Positions 29,605 through 38,757 of a DNA stretch of 40,381 nucleotides are shown here, in pieces (the stretch's first letter is position 1; every line of letters begins with the position of its first letter). Origin of the DNA: Ideonella sp. A 288 (lineage in GTDB: Bacteria > Pseudomonadota > Gammaproteobacteria > Burkholderiales > Burkholderiaceae_C); the NCBI RefSeq assembly GCF_002198735.1, contig NZ_MWLO01000094.1, positions 1 to 40,381 of the forward strand, read 5' to 3'. Made by a program: the position numbers and the translations under genes. The notes under the pieces are model-generated. The model was not told where the DNA came from, did no database searches, and saw only the letters and a list, made by a program, of their open reading frames with translations.

Positions 29605-30882
29605 ATGGTTCCCCACCTCATCACCGCGCTCACCGGCCCCATCAACGAGTTGGAGGCGCGCATCCTCGACTCGATGCCCGCCATCGAGCGCTGGTTCCGG
29701 CTCGAGTGGATGGAGCACACGCCGCCGTTCTACTGCTCGGTGGACGTGCGCAATGCCGGCTTCAAGCTGGCCCCGGTGGACACAGACCTGTTCCCCGGCG
29801 GCTTCAACAACCTCACGCCCGAGATGCTGCCGCTGGCGGTGCAGGCGGCGATGGCGGCCATCGAGAAGATCTGCCCCGAGGCCAAGAACCTGCTGCTGAT
29901 CCCCGAAAAGCACAGCCGCGACAGCTTCTACCTGATGAACGTGCAGCGGCTGATGCGCATCTTCACGCAGGCCGGGCTGAACGTGCGCCTGGGCTCGCTG
30001 GACAGCGAGATCACGGCGCCCACCCCCGTGGCCCTGCCCGACGGCACCGAGCTCGTGCTCGAGCCGCTGAAGCGCACGCGCGGCCGGCTGGGCCTGAAGG
30101 ACTTCGACCCCTGCACCATCCTGCTCAACAACGACCTGTCGGAAGGCGTGCCCAAGTCGCTGCAGCACCTGCACGAGCAGTACCTGCTGCCGCCGCTGCA
30201 CGCCGGCTGGGGCGTGCGCCGCAAGTCGAACCACTTCAAAAGCTATGAAGAGGTGGCCAAGAAGTTCGCCAAGCTGCTGGGCATGGACCCCTGGCTCATC
30301 CACCCGATGTTCGCCGCCGGCGGCACCCTCGACCCGGCCACCGGCGCGGGCCTCGAGGCGCTGCGCGACCATGTCGATGCGCTGCTCACCAAGGTGCGCC
30401 GCAAGTACAAGGAATACGGCATCGGCGAAAAGCCCTTCGTCGTCGTCAAGGCCGACAACGGCACCGACGGCCGCGGCCTGATGACGGTGCGCGATGCCCG
30501 CGAGGTGGCCGACCTGGCCGCCCGCCTGCGCGAGCAGGGCGAGGGCGTCACCGAGCTCATCGTGCAGGAAGGCGTGCCGACCAACGAGCGCGTCAATGCC
30601 GCCGTGGCCGAGCCGGTGGTCTACATGATCGACCGCTACGTGGTGGGCGGCTTCTACCGCGTGCACGCCGAGCGCGGCGCCGATGAGACCCTCAATGCCC
30701 CGGGCGCCAGCTACGTGCCGCTGGCCTTCGCCGAGAGCCACCAGCTGCCGCGCCGCGGCGAGAAGCCCGGCGCCAGTGCGCCGAACCGCTTCTACATGTA
30801 CGGCGTGATCGGCCGGCTGGCCATGCTGGCCGCCAGCTACGAGCTGGAAGCCTCCGACCCCGACGCCGAGGTCTACGACTGA
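29605..30882 (+). CDS. gshA: glutamate-cysteine ligase, betaproteobacterial type
   Basis: A 425-residue enzyme of the GshA class found in betaproteobacteria and acidithiobacilli, unrelated in layout to the E. coli enzyme. It joins glutamate and cysteine with ATP in the first step of glutathione synthesis. Visible marks are Trp-Met-Glu-His-Thr-Pro-Pro-Phe-Tyr, Asp-Leu-Phe-Pro-Gly-Gly-Phe-Asn-Asn, and the ATP-grasp-like [12 protein letters not shown]. ATG 29605 gives the family N-terminus ([10 protein letters not shown]); the frame from 29512 adds 31 Arg/Pro-rich residues and overlaps a CAGAAT promoter-like box near 29570. gshB lies about 6 kb further on, with kup and four other genes between. 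Confidence 0.93.
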   Translation: MVPHLITALTGPINELEARILDSMPAIERWFRLEWMEHTPPFYCSVDVRNAGFKLAPVDTDLFPGGFNNLTPEMLPLAVQAAMAAIEKICPEAKNLLLIPEKHSRDSFYLMNVQRLMRIFTQAGLNVRLGSLDSEITAPTPVALPDGTELVLEPLKRTRGRLGLKDFDPCTILLNNDLSEGVPKSLQHLHEQYLLPPLHAGWGVRRKSNHFKSYEEVAKKFAKLLGMDPWLIHPMFAAGGTLDPATGAGLEALRDHVDALLTKVRRKYKEYGIGEKPFVVVKADNGTDGRGLMTVRDAREVADLAARLREQGEGVTELIVQEGVPTNERVNAAVAEPVVYMIDRYVVGGFYRVHAERGADETLNAPGASYVPLAFAESHQLPRRGEKPGASAPNRFYMYGVIGRLAMLAASYELEASDPDAEVYD

Positions 30883-30935
30883 GCTTGCCCCAGGGCTGTC
30901 AAGCCCCGGTGTGGTGGGCGCGCCAACGCCGGTGC

Positions 30936-30966
30936 TTGACGCACTGCACAACCCGAGGCGCACAAT
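30936..30966 (+). promoter_or_regulatory. putative sigma-70 promoter of kup
   Basis: TTGACG (30936-30941) and CACAAT (30961-30966) are separated by 19 bases. The longest frame for kup starts upstream of this (GTG 30911), which argues for a later start codon. A GGGCT-GTCA-AGCCC hairpin (30893-30906) between gshA and this promoter may weakly separate the two genes. Confidence 0.45.
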
Positions 30967-31012
30967 CCCTGCTTTGGCCAGAGGCACCGGCTCGTCCCGG
31001 CGCCCCGATGTC

Positions 31013-32896
31013 TTGAGCTCGGCTTCCGCCTCGAAGAACCCCGCCGCCCTCGCGGCGTTGACGCTCGGCGCCCTGGGTGTCGTCTATGGCGACATCGGCA
31101 CCAGCCCGCTGTATGCGCTGAAGGAAGTCTTCCACGGCGGCCACGTCGTGCCCTCGGCCGACAACATCCTGGGTGTGCTGTCGCTGATCTTCTGGACGAT
31201 GACCATCATCGTCTCGGTCAAGTACGTGCTGCTCATCCTGCGCGCCGACAACAACGGCGAGGGCGGCCTGATCGCGATGCTGGCGCTGGCCACCATGGCG
31301 GTGAAGGACCGGCCGGCGCTGCGCAGCACGCTGATGACGGTGGGCCTGTTCGGCACGGCGGTGTTCTATGGCGACGGTGTCATCACGCCCGCGATTTCCG
31401 TGCTGTCGGCGGTCGAGGGGCTGGAGGTGGCCGCGCCGCAGCTGCACGCCTGGGTGATCCCGCTGACGCTGGTGGTGCTGACCGGCCTGTTTTCGGTGCA
31501 GCGCTTCGGCACCGGCGGCATCGGCAAGGCCTTCGGGCCGATCACGCTGGTGTGGTTCGCCACGCTGGTGGCGCTGGGGCTGCCGCACGTGCTGGCCAAC
31601 CCGGCGGTGCTGGTGGCGCTGAACCCGGCCTATGCCATCGGCTTCTTCATCCACAACCCGCTGGTGGCCTTCATCGGCCTGGGGGCGGTGGTGCTGTGCG
31701 TCACCGGGGGCGAGGCGCTGTATGCCGACATGGGCCACTTCGGCAAGCGGCCGATCCGCATCGCCTGGTACGGCGTGGTGATGCCGGCGCTGGTGGTCAA
31801 CTACTTCGGCCAGGGCGCGATGCTGCTGGCGCACCCCGAGAACATCGACAACCCGTTCTTCATGATGGCGCCGGCCTGGGCCCGGCTGCCGCTGGTGTTC
31901 CTGGCCACGGCGGCCACGGTGATCGCCTCGCAGGCGCTGATCTCGGCGGCGTTCTCCGTCACCAAGCAGGCCATCCAGCTGGGCATCCTGCCGCGCATGG
32001 CCATCAAGCACACCTCGGTGCGCGACACCGGCCAGATCTACGTGCCGCTGGTCAACTGGGGCCTGTTCGTGTTCATCGTGCTGGCGGTGGCGCTGTTCAA
32101 GACCTCGTCCAGCCTGGCCTCGGCCTACGGCATCGCGGTGACGCTGGACATGACCATCACCACCGTGATGACCTTCTTCGTCATCCGCTACGGATGGAAG
32201 TACCCGCTGTGGATCTGCCTGGGCGCCACCGGCTTCTTCTTCGTCATCGACGTCACCTTCTTCCTGTCGAACATGCTCAAGCTGGTGGCCGGTGGCTGGT
32301 TTCCGCTGGTGCTGGGTGTCGGCATGTTCCTGTTGATGATCACCTGGGTGCAGGGCCGCAAGCTGATGCACGACCGCCTGCATGCCGAGGCCATCGACCT
32401 GCGCGGCTTCCTCGAGGCGGTGTTCTACAGCCCGCCCACCCGGGTGCCCGGCACGGCGGTGTTCCTGTCGGCCGACACCGGGCTGACGCCCAATGCGCTG
32501 ATGCACAACCTCAAGCACAACAAGGTGCTGCACGAGTACAACCTGTTCGTGGCGGTGCGCCACCACGAGGTGCCGTGGATCGGCTTCGACAAGCGCGTCG
32601 AGATGGAGGCGCTGGGCCACGACTGCTGGCAGGTGCAACTGCACTTCGGCTTCAAGAACGACCCCGACGTGCCCGAGGCGCTGCGGCTGCTCGAGGGCCG
32701 CGGCATCCCGCTGCCCGAGATGGACACCAGCTACTTCCTCAGCCGCGACATCGTCATCCCCACCTTCGGCGAGGGCATGCCGCTGTGGCGCGAGAAGCTG
32801 TTCGCCAGCATGCACCGCAACGCAGCGGCGGCGGCCGATTTCCTGTACCTGCCGTCCAACCGCATCGTCGAACTGGGCGCCAAGGTCGAGATCTGA
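31013..32896 (+). CDS. kup: Kup potassium uptake transporter
   Basis: A 627-residue KUP/HAK/KT family potassium-proton symporter. The first helix carries [15 protein letters not shown], and an Asp/Glu-bearing helix reads [12 protein letters not shown]. About twelve membrane helices occupy residues 15-450, then a cytoplasmic C-terminal domain of about 170 residues. It takes up K+ constitutively at low affinity. I chose TTG 31013 because it gives the family N-terminus and near-E. coli length (622) and lies after the putative promoter. An in-frame TTG at 30974, seven bases after CACAAT, is an alternative; no ATG is available and no clear Shine-Dalgarno exists. Confidence 0.9.
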   Translation: MSSASASKNPAALAALTLGALGVVYGDIGTSPLYALKEVFHGGHVVPSADNILGVLSLIFWTMTIIVSVKYVLLILRADNNGEGGLIAMLALATMAVKDRPALRSTLMTVGLFGTAVFYGDGVITPAISVLSAVEGLEVAAPQLHAWVIPLTLVVLTGLFSVQRFGTGGIGKAFGPITLVWFATLVALGLPHVLANPAVLVALNPAYAIGFFIHNPLVAFIGLGAVVLCVTGGEALYADMGHFGKRPIRIAWYGVVMPALVVNYFGQGAMLLAHPENIDNPFFMMAPAWARLPLVFLATAATVIASQALISAAFSVTKQAIQLGILPRMAIKHTSVRDTGQIYVPLVNWGLFVFIVLAVALFKTSSSLASAYGIAVTLDMTITTVMTFFVIRYGWKYPLWICLGATGFFFVIDVTFFLSNMLKLVAGGWFPLVLGVGMFLLMITWVQGRKLMHDRLHAEAIDLRGFLEAVFYSPPTRVPGTAVFLSADTGLTPNALMHNLKHNKVLHEYNLFVAVRHHEVPWIGFDKRVEMEALGHDCWQVQLHFGFKNDPDVPEALRLLEGRGIPLPEMDTSYFLSRDIVIPTFGEGMPLWREKLFASMHRNAAAAADFLYLPSNRIVELGAKVEI

Positions 32897-32926
32897 CCCC
32901 GGCGCCGGTGTCGGGCGCGCCGCCGG

Positions 32927-33709
32927 TCAGCTCTGCTGGCCGCCGGTCTGCATCGTGCGCGGCGCGTCGGCCGCGCTGTCCCTGCGCACGTGCAGCCCGT
33001 TGCCGTCCACCGTGACGCGCGTGCCCGAGGCGATGGGCTCGCTGCGGTTGACCGTGCGCATCGAGCCGTCGTCCATGCGCACCTTGACGCGGTAGCTGGT
33101 GGTGCTGCGCTGGCGCTTCTCGATCTCGTGGCCGGCCAGGCCGCCGCCCACCGCGCCGATCACCGTCATCGCCTTGCGGCCGTTGCCGCCGCCGATCTGG
33201 TGGCCCAGCACGCCGCCGAGCACGCCGCCGGCCACGGCACCGACGCCCGAGCCTTCGCCCTTCTGCACCACCGCGGCCACCGATTCGACGACGCCGCATT
33301 CTGCGCAGGCCACCGGGCCCATCGCCGCCGGCTGGGTGTCCAGCGGCGTGGCGGGGCTGCGTGCCGTGCCGGCCGGGCGCGCGGCGGGGTTTGTGGTGGG
33401 GTTTGTGGTGTTGTAGCCGGCGCGGTGCGCGGACGACTGCACCGGCCCCGGCTTGTCCGAGCGCGGCGGGCCGGTCGGCGCCGCCGTGGCGGTCGACGGG
33501 GGCATGGCCGCCAGCGACTGCGGCGCCGCCGCGGCCTGGGCGACGGACGGGCCGGCGGGCTCGGGCGCCAAGGTCGGCTTCATCATCAGTGCGCCGGCCA
33601 GGGCGCCGACGGCCACCAGCGCCGCGGCCCCGCCGCCGAGGACGGCGGCGCGGGGCAGGGTGATGGTGGCGCCAGGGGCGGGGGCGGTGGGAGAGGTCAT
33701 GGGATTCAT
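32927..33709 (-). CDS. glycine zipper 2TM domain protein
   Basis: A 260-residue membrane-anchored protein. One N-terminal hydrophobic segment (about 20-42) is followed by a Pro/Ala/Thr-rich linker (about 45-130). A Cys pair (Cys-Ala-Glu-Cys) precedes the glycine zipper domain (about 150-195), with repeated Gly-x-x-x-Gly in Gly-Ala-Val-Ala-Gly-Gly-Val-Leu-Gly-Gly and Gly-Ala-Val-Gly-Gly-Gly-Leu-Ala-Gly-His. A beta-rich tail (about 200-250) has Tyr-Arg-Val-Lys-Val-Arg-Met-Asp-Asp-Gly. Members of this family are envelope proteins, some surface antigens, with no fixed function. It converges on kup across a 30-base gap. Start may be 33709 or 33700; neither has a good ribosome-binding site. Confidence 0.85.
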   Translation of the reverse strand: MNPMTSPTAPAPGATITLPRAAVLGGGAAALVAVGALAGALMMKPTLAPEPAGPSVAQAAAAPQSLAAMPPSTATAAPTGPPRSDKPGPVQSSAHRAGYNTTNPTTNPAARPAGTARSPATPLDTQPAAMGPVACAECGVVESVAAVVQKGEGSGVGAVAGGVLGGVLGHQIGGGNGRKAMTVIGAVGGGLAGHEIEKRQRSTTSYRVKVRMDDGSMRTVNRSEPIASGTRVTVDGNGLHVRRDSAADAPRTMQTGGQQS

Positions 33710-33839
33710 CGTCTGGAAAGGTCACCCGTGGCGCCGCAGGCTGCGGCACGTCGCGGGGTGGGTGCCTTTCTAACGCGCCACCGGCGGCCCCGTCGACGAC
33801 GGCGTGCATCCAAGTGCGTCCATTGGTGTCGGGCGGCGG

Positions 33840-33854
33840 GGCCCTGCCGGGGCC
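33840..33854 (-). terminator. possible terminator hairpin of the RTX gene
   Basis: GGCCC (33840-33844) and GGGCC (33850-33854) pair around a five-base loop, 12 bases past the stop codon of the minus-strand RTX gene. The stem is short and there is no U-tract, so this is weak. Confidence 0.3.
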
Positions 33855-33865
33855 ACGCCGGTCTG

Positions 33866-35320
33866 TCAGCCGGGTGCAGGCAGTGCGAATTCGAGGCCTG
33901 TGGTGGCCAGCCCGAGCAGGTCGGGGCTGTTGACGTTCAGCGGCAACTGGCAGGCCAGCAGCCCAAGCGAGGCCTGCGTGAAGCTGCCCGCGTCGAGCAG
34001 GCCGGTGTAGTCGGCCAGTTCCTTGGCGGACGGTGCGGTGCCCACCACGTTGCGGTAGACGAACTTGACGAAGTCGAGGTTGGAGTGCGAACCGGCGAGG
34101 CTGGCGAACGCGGGCGTGCCCACCGCCAGCGCCACGGCATCAGCGTAGCTGCTGCCCGCATCCAGCAGATCCAGTCCGATGGCGACGAAGGCCTCGTTGG
34201 CCAGCGACGAGGGGCCGAACAGCGCCCGCAGGATCTGCGCGACCTGACCCGCCCGGCCGCCGCCGACGTCCAGCGCCACACCGATGTCGCCAAACTCGAT
34301 CCGCTCGACCCGGTCCAGCGTGTCGACGCCATCGAGCAGCAGTCGGTCCGTAACCCGCCAGGTGATGAAAAGGTCGCGCGTGACGCTCAGGTCATAGTCG
34401 GACCGCGGGCCGCCATAGCGCGCCACATCCAGGTCTGGGCCACCCAGCAACCGGTCGTCACCGGCACCGCCGACGAACGTGTCGTCCCCGTAGGCGCCAT
34501 CGATCTGGTCCGCGCCACTGCCGCCGTAGATCCGGTTGTCCTGGTAGTTGCCCGTCAATTCGTCGTCGTACGCCGAAGCCGTGATGTGCTCGATCTCTTT
34601 GATCGCGTCGGTGCCCGAGGCCCCGTAGGCCCAGCCGAAGTCGAGCTGCCTGAACTCAGGCTTGACCGAAGGGCCCAGAACCACGACGACCGGCCCGGGA
34701 GAATCGGCGTAGTCGACCCAGTCGTCGCCACCGGTGCCGTTCAGGTCGTCGTTGCCCAGGCCACCGTGCAGCCAGTCGTCGCCGGTGTTCCCGATCATGT
34801 CGTCGTCCCCAGGGCTGCCGTTGAACAGGTCGTCGCCGGGCGTGCCGAAATAGTTGAACCCTGATGGGGGCGTCGACAGCCGGCTCAGGCTGACGGCATA
34901 GCTGCCGCCGCCGGAAATCGCCAGGAAATACTCGTTTGTCGTGGCACGGCCCTTGTAGCTGAACGAGAGCGTCCCGTCGGCGCCGCCCCACGCGGCGGTC
35001 CAGTTGATCCCGGCATCGAAGATCCCGGTGCTGTTGGTGACGTCCACGCGCGCATACCGGTCCGACAGCAACCAGGGAACGCCCGGGTCCGGCTGGTTCG
35101 CGACATCCTGGGACACGGTGATCTGGTAGTCGCCCGGGCCCGGCAGCCGCAGTTGGTACATGTCCTTGTGGTCGGAGAGATTGCCGTCGATGCCCTGGAA
35201 GCTTCCGTACGCCACCTCGCCGACGTTCACCTGGAAGGCGTCGGTGCGGTTGGTTGAACTGCTGTCGCGTCCCGCGGTTCGTTCATCGAACGCCGCTGCG
35301 CGACCGGCAAGTCGGGCCAT
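33866..35320 (-). CDS. RTX calcium-binding protein with DUF4214 domain
   Basis: A 484-residue protein without a signal peptide, as expected for a type I secretion substrate. The N-terminal domain (about 25-150) resembles a pre-peptidase-type beta-sandwich (Asp-Met-Tyr-Gln-Leu-Arg-Leu). Two RTX blocks follow, about 158-205 and 265-300, with nonapeptides such as Gly-Thr-Pro-Gly-Asp-Asp-Leu-Phe and Gly-Gly-Ala-Gly-Asp-Asp-Arg-Leu. They should fold as calcium-filled parallel beta-rolls once outside the cell. Residues about 380-465 form a DUF4214-like helical domain (Phe-Val-Lys-Phe-Val-Tyr-Arg-Asn-Val-Val-Gly). No protease motif (HExxH) is seen, so it is probably an adhesin-like or structural exoprotein. 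No transporter genes for it are in the window. GGGGGA precedes the ATG. Confidence 0.88.
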   Translation of the reverse strand: MARLAGRAAAFDERTAGRDSSSTNRTDAFQVNVGEVAYGSFQGIDGNLSDHKDMYQLRLPGPGDYQITVSQDVANQPDPGVPWLLSDRYARVDVTNSTGIFDAGINWTAAWGGADGTLSFSYKGRATTNEYFLAISGGGSYAVSLSRLSTPPSGFNYFGTPGDDLFNGSPGDDDMIGNTGDDWLHGGLGNDDLNGTGGDDWVDYADSPGPVVVVLGPSVKPEFRQLDFGWAYGASGTDAIKEIEHITASAYDDELTGNYQDNRIYGGSGADQIDGAYGDDTFVGGAGDDRLLGGPDLDVARYGGPRSDYDLSVTRDLFITWRVTDRLLLDGVDTLDRVERIEFGDIGVALDVGGGRAGQVAQILRALFGPSSLANEAFVAIGLDLLDAGSSYADAVALAVGTPAFASLAGSHSNLDFVKFVYRNVVGTAPSAKELADYTGLLDAGSFTQASLGLLACQLPLNVNSPDLLGLATTGLEFALPAPG

Positions 35321-35489
35321 GGTGCATCCCCCTAGAAAGCCGTGTCTCGCTGCACGGCCTGCGTGGATGTTAGCGCGGGCCGATGCTCGCTCAGGCCGCG
35401 AACGGCGGCCATGCCGATGCCGGTTGCCCGGCCAAGTGTGGCGCCGCGCCGGTATCCTCGCCGGCTGACCAGAACACGGGGAACGGTGG

Positions 35490-36674
35490 ATGCGTGGAGC
35501 GATGAGCAGGGCCTGGGCCGACCTGTCGGTGTCGGCCGTGGTGGCCGGTTTCGTCGCTGTGCTGGTGGGCTACACCAGCTCGGTGGCCATCGTCTTCCAG
35601 GCTGCGCAGGCGCTGGGCGCCACGCCGGCGCAGACAGCCTCGTGGATGTGGGCACTGGGCCTGGCCATGGGCGTCACCTGCATTGGCCTGTCGCTGCGCT
35701 GGCGCCTGCCGGTGCTCACCGCCTGGAGCACGCCCGGCGCGGCGCTGCTGGCGGCCACGCAGGGCGTGTCGCTGGCCGAGGCCACCGGCGCCTTCGTCGT
35801 GTGCGCCGTGCTGATCACGCTGGCCGGCGCCACCCGCGCCTTCGAGCGGCTGATGGACCGCGTGCCGGTGGCCGTGGCCGCGGCGCTGCTGGCCGGCGTG
35901 CTCACGCGCTTCGGACTCGATGCCGTGGGCTCGGTGCGCACCGCGCCGGGCCTGGTGCTGGCGATGGCCGCGGCCTTCCTGGCCGGCCGGCGCTGGTGGC
36001 CGCGTTATGCGGTGCCGGGCGTGCTGGCCGCCGGCGTTGCAGTGGCCGCGCTGCAGGGCCGGCTGGCGCTGCAGTCGGTGACCTGGGACTGGGCGGTGCC
36101 GGTGTGGACGACGCCGGCCTTCAGCCTGACCTCGATCGTCGGCGTGGCGCTGCCGCTGTTCATCGTCACCATGGCCTCGCAGAACCTGCCGGGCGTGGCC
36201 GCACAGCGCGCCGCCGGCTACCGCACGCCGGTGTCGCCGGTGATCACCACCACCGGCGTCGTGTCGCTGCTGCTCGCTCCGTTTGGGGCTTATGCCATCA
36301 ACCTGGCGGCCATTACGGCGGCCATCTGCATGGGCCGCGAAGCACACGAAGACCCGTCGCGCCGCTACATGGCCGCGGTGATGGCCGGCGTGTTCTACAC
36401 CGCGCTGGGCCTGGCCGGCGGCGCGGTGGTGGGGCTGCTGGCGGCCTTCCCGCGCGAGCTGGTGGCGGCGGTGGCCGGGCTGGCGCTGCTGGGCACCATC
36501 GCCGGCGGCCTGGCCGCCGCGCTGGCCGACGAGCGCCACCGCGACGCCGCGGGCCTGACCTTCCTCGTCACGCTGTCGGGCCTCAGCGTGGCCGGCATCG
36601 GCTCGGCCTTCTGGGGCGTGGTGGCCGGCGCCGTGGCGATGGCTGTGCAACACTGGCGCCCCGCCCGCCGCTGA
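35490..36674 (+). CDS. benE: BenE family benzoate/H+ symporter
   Basis: A 394-residue membrane protein of the BenE family, which belongs to the nucleobase-ascorbate-like fold. About twelve hydrophobic segments are visible. Family marks are Val-Gly-Tyr-Thr-Ser-Ser-Val-Ala-Ile-Val-Phe-Gln-Ala, Thr-Ala-Trp-Ser-Thr-Pro-Gly-Ala-Ala-Leu-Leu, and Met-Ala-Ser-Gln-Asn-Leu-Pro-Gly. Members move benzoate or related aromatic acids with protons, but no benzoate-degradation genes lie in the window, so the substrate is uncertain and the symbol is a family label. GGGGAA seven bases before ATG 35490 supports that start; ATG 35502 is possible. It is divergent from the RTX gene across 169 bases and followed by a repeat-like element. 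Confidence 0.85.
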   Translation: MRGAMSRAWADLSVSAVVAGFVAVLVGYTSSVAIVFQAAQALGATPAQTASWMWALGLAMGVTCIGLSLRWRLPVLTAWSTPGAALLAATQGVSLAEATGAFVVCAVLITLAGATRAFERLMDRVPVAVAAALLAGVLTRFGLDAVGSVRTAPGLVLAMAAAFLAGRRWWPRYAVPGVLAAGVAVAALQGRLALQSVTWDWAVPVWTTPAFSLTSIVGVALPLFIVTMASQNLPGVAAQRAAGYRTPVSPVITTTGVVSLLLAPFGAYAINLAAITAAICMGREAHEDPSRRYMAAVMAGVFYTALGLAGGAVVGLLAAFPRELVAAVAGLALLGTIAGGLAAALADERHRDAAGLTFLVTLSGLSVAGIGSAFWGVVAGAVAMAVQHWRPARR

Positions 36675-36702
36675 AGGCCCAGCCAGGCCGCCCACTGCCA
36701 TG

Positions 36703-36775
36703 AAACGACCCCAAGCTCACTGCGTTCGCTGCCCCCAAGGGGCGTCAGTCCCTTCGGACGGCCGGGCGATACTGA
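36703..36775. repeat. REP-like intergenic element with two hairpins
   Basis: The gap between the BenE gene and gshB contains GCCCC-CAA-GGGGC (36731-36743) and GTCC-CTTC-GGAC (36748-36759), preceded by a CTCACTGCGTTCGCTG stretch. The arrangement resembles palindromic elements I recall from intergenic regions of Burkholderiales genomes. No second copy is present in this window, so calling it a repeat is from memory. It may act as an attenuator or terminator between the genes. Confidence 0.5.
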
Positions 36776-36776
36776 C

Positions 36777-37724
36777 ATGACGCTGCTCTTCGTTGCCGAC
36801 CCGCTGGAGTCGTTCAAGACCCACAAGGACACCACCTTCGCGATGATGCGCGAGGCGGCCTCGCGCGGCCATCACGTGTGGGCCTGCGAACCGGCCGACC
36901 TGGTGTGGGTGCGCGGCGCGCGCGTGGTGGCCAGGCGTGCCCGCGCGATCACGCTCACCGGGCAAGCCGAGCGCTGGTTCGAGGTGGCCGCCGAGGGCGA
37001 ACTGGCACTGGCCGACACCCGCGCGGTGATCATGCGCAAGGACCCGCCTTTCGACAGCGAGTACTTCTACGCCACGCACCTGCTGGGCCAGGCCGAGCGC
37101 GAGGGTGCGCGCGTCTTCAACAAGCCGGCGGCGCTGCGCGACCACCCCGAGAAGCTGGCGATCCTGGAGTTCCCGCAGTTCATCGGGCCCACGCTCGTCA
37201 CCCGCAGTGCCGAGGCCGTGCGGGCCTTCCACGCCGAGCACCAGGACATCATCCTGAAGCCGCTTGACGGCATGGGCGGCATGGGCATCTTCCGCGTCGG
37301 CCCCGACGGCCTGAACCTGGGCTCGATCGTCGAGACGCTGAACCAGGATGGCGCGCAGTCGCTCATGGTGCAGAAGTACCTGCCCGAGATCGTCCACGGC
37401 GACAAGCGCGTGCTGGTCATCGACGGCGAGCCGGTGCCGTTCTGCCTGGCGCGCATCCCGCAGGGCAGCGAGATCCGCGGCAACCTGGCCGCCGGCGGCA
37501 AGGGCGTGGCCCAGCCGCTGAGCCCGCGCGACCGCGAGATCGCCACCGCGCTGGGGCCTATCCTGGCCGCGCGCGGCCTGCTGCTGGTGGGGCTGGACGT
37601 GATCGGCGACAGCCTCACCGAGATCAACGTCACCAGCCCGACCTGCTTCCAGGAGATCACGCAGCAGACCGGCTTCGACGTGGCGAAGAGGTTCATCGAT
37701 GCGCTGGAGGCCCGGCTGAAGTGA
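36777..37724 (+). CDS. gshB: glutathione synthase
   Basis: A 315-residue enzyme, the E. coli GshB length. It joins gamma-glutamylcysteine and glycine with ATP in the cytosol. The N-terminal domain starts Leu-Leu-Phe-Val-Ala-Asp-Pro-Leu-Glu-Ser-Phe-Lys, with Met-Arg-Lys-Asp-Pro-Pro-Phe-Asp-Ser-Glu-Tyr. The ATP-grasp loop is Leu-Lys-Pro-Leu-Asp-Gly-Met-Gly-Gly-Met-Gly near 160-170, and Gly-Asp-Lys-Arg and Glu-Ile-Asn-Val-Thr-Ser-Pro-Thr complete the site. The stop codon overlaps the next gene's GTG by 4 nt, so the two are translationally coupled. No ribosome-binding site precedes the ATG; the upstream hairpin element may shape its expression. Confidence 0.95.
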   Translation: MTLLFVADPLESFKTHKDTTFAMMREAASRGHHVWACEPADLVWVRGARVVARRARAITLTGQAERWFEVAAEGELALADTRAVIMRKDPPFDSEYFYATHLLGQAEREGARVFNKPAALRDHPEKLAILEFPQFIGPTLVTRSAEAVRAFHAEHQDIILKPLDGMGGMGIFRVGPDGLNLGSIVETLNQDGAQSLMVQKYLPEIVHGDKRVLVIDGEPVPFCLARIPQGSEIRGNLAAGGKGVAQPLSPRDREIATALGPILAARGLLLVGLDVIGDSLTEINVTSPTCFQEITQQTGFDVAKRFIDALEARLK

Positions 37725-38677
37725 GCCTGAACGCCCTGCTCAGCGACGGCGCCCGCTTCGCGCCCGAATACCACGGCGGCCTCAGCAACCACCTGCCGAT
37801 GGCCCTGGTGGCGCTGCAGCGGCTGGGCGCCGACGAGGCGCGGCTCGAGGCCTTTGCCGTTGGGTATGCCGAGCGGCTGGCCCCGGCCCCCGCGGTGCAG
37901 GCCTGGTCCGCGGGCGACGCCTGGCGCGGCCGCTTCGGCGAGCCCGAGGCCTGGCCGGCCTACCGGTCGCTGATGGCCGAGTGGATCGCCCAGGAAGGCG
38001 CCGGCGCGGTGCTGGCGCAGGCCCTGCCGGCGCTGATGCCGGGCTGCGGTGCCGGGGCCTTCCACGGCCCCATCCGCGTGGCCTATGCGGTGGCCTCGGG
38101 CCACGAGCCCGAACTGGCCGACGCGCTGGCCTACTGGGCCTGCCGGCACCTGCCGCTGGGGCCGCTGCCGCAGGCCCCCGGCCGCGTCGCCGACCCCGAG
38201 GCGCTGTTGCGCCGCCTGCAAGCTGGCCGCTCGCGCCAGCCGCTGATCGCCCAGCGCATGCGCGACGCCGCGGCCAGCCCCGCGCTGCACGCCGAGATCG
38301 CCCGCCTGGCCATCGACGCCGGCACGCTCGAGCGCCTGGCCCGCCTGTCGGCCAAGGCCTACACCGCCAGCGGCAACTTCACCGCGCTGCACCTGCTCAC
38401 CGCCTGCCATGCCATGCGCGTGCTGCAGGGCTTGCTCGACGACCCGCTGGAGGCGCTGCGCTGGTTCTGGCAGGCCTGGGCCACCGCCGTGGTGGCGGCG
38501 GGCCTGACGCAGAAGCCGCCGCGGCCGGTGCTGGACTGGGACCGCATCGTGCCGCGGGCGCTGGCGTCCGACGACGAGCACGTGGTCAAGCTGATCGACA
38601 GCTGCCGCGAGGAAGAACGCGCCTACGGTGGCGACGACTGGCGCCGGGCGGCGTCGCGCGCGGTGGCCGTGGGCTGA
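37721..38677 (+). CDS. questin oxidase family protein (DUF4243-like)
   Basis: A 318-residue protein of the questin-oxidase family, named after a fungal enzyme that opens an anthraquinone ring in geodin biosynthesis. Family marks seen are Tyr-His-Gly-Gly-Leu-Ser-Asn-His-Leu-Pro-Met-Ala near 17-28, Ala-Phe-His-Gly-Pro-Ile-Arg-Val-Ala-Tyr-Ala around H115, Ala-Leu-His-Leu-Leu-Thr-Ala-Cys-His-Ala near 222-232, and a C-terminal Glu-His-Val-Val-Lys-Leu-Ile near 285. The conserved His residues suggest an active or metal site. It is shorter than the fungal proteins. No signal peptide or membrane segment. It starts at GTG inside the gshB stop (GTGA), so it is made together with glutathione synthase. 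The bacterial function is not known to me; a glutathione-linked oxidation is inferred. Confidence 0.8.
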   Translation: MSLNALLSDGARFAPEYHGGLSNHLPMALVALQRLGADEARLEAFAVGYAERLAPAPAVQAWSAGDAWRGRFGEPEAWPAYRSLMAEWIAQEGAGAVLAQALPALMPGCGAGAFHGPIRVAYAVASGHEPELADALAYWACRHLPLGPLPQAPGRVADPEALLRRLQAGRSRQPLIAQRMRDAAASPALHAEIARLAIDAGTLERLARLSAKAYTASGNFTALHLLTACHAMRVLQGLLDDPLEALRWFWQAWATAVVAAGLTQKPPRPVLDWDRIVPRALASDDEHVVKLIDSCREEERAYGGDDWRRAASRAVAVG

Positions 38678-38744
38678 GCGCCTCGGCCCTCCGGGCGCGG
38701 TGGCCGGGCAGGGCCCACCGCCCGGCGAGCGCGGTGCGGGCGGC

Positions 38745-38756
38745 GACAATGCCGCC

Positions 38757-38757
<1 letters not shown>
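38745..38757 (+). promoter_or_regulatory. putative leaderless -10 box of the ABC-F gene
   Basis: GACAAT at 38745-38750 ends six bases before ATG 38757, the same geometry as metH1 and the MFS gene. There is no Shine-Dalgarno sequence and the -35 region is weak. Confidence 0.42.

Noticed and set aside
27904-30987. 1027-codon minus-strand open frame opposite the Bug receptor and gshA genes
   Set aside because: It is a compositional shadow; the plus strand carries recognisable proteins with signal peptides and motifs.
30911-31012. GTG start for kup at 30911
   Set aside because: It lies upstream of the likely promoter and adds 34 residues unlike the Kup N-terminus.
33840-33865. A second strong terminator like the one after amtB
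   Set aside because: The hairpin is short and lacks a U-tract, so it is listed only as a weak feature and not as a finding.
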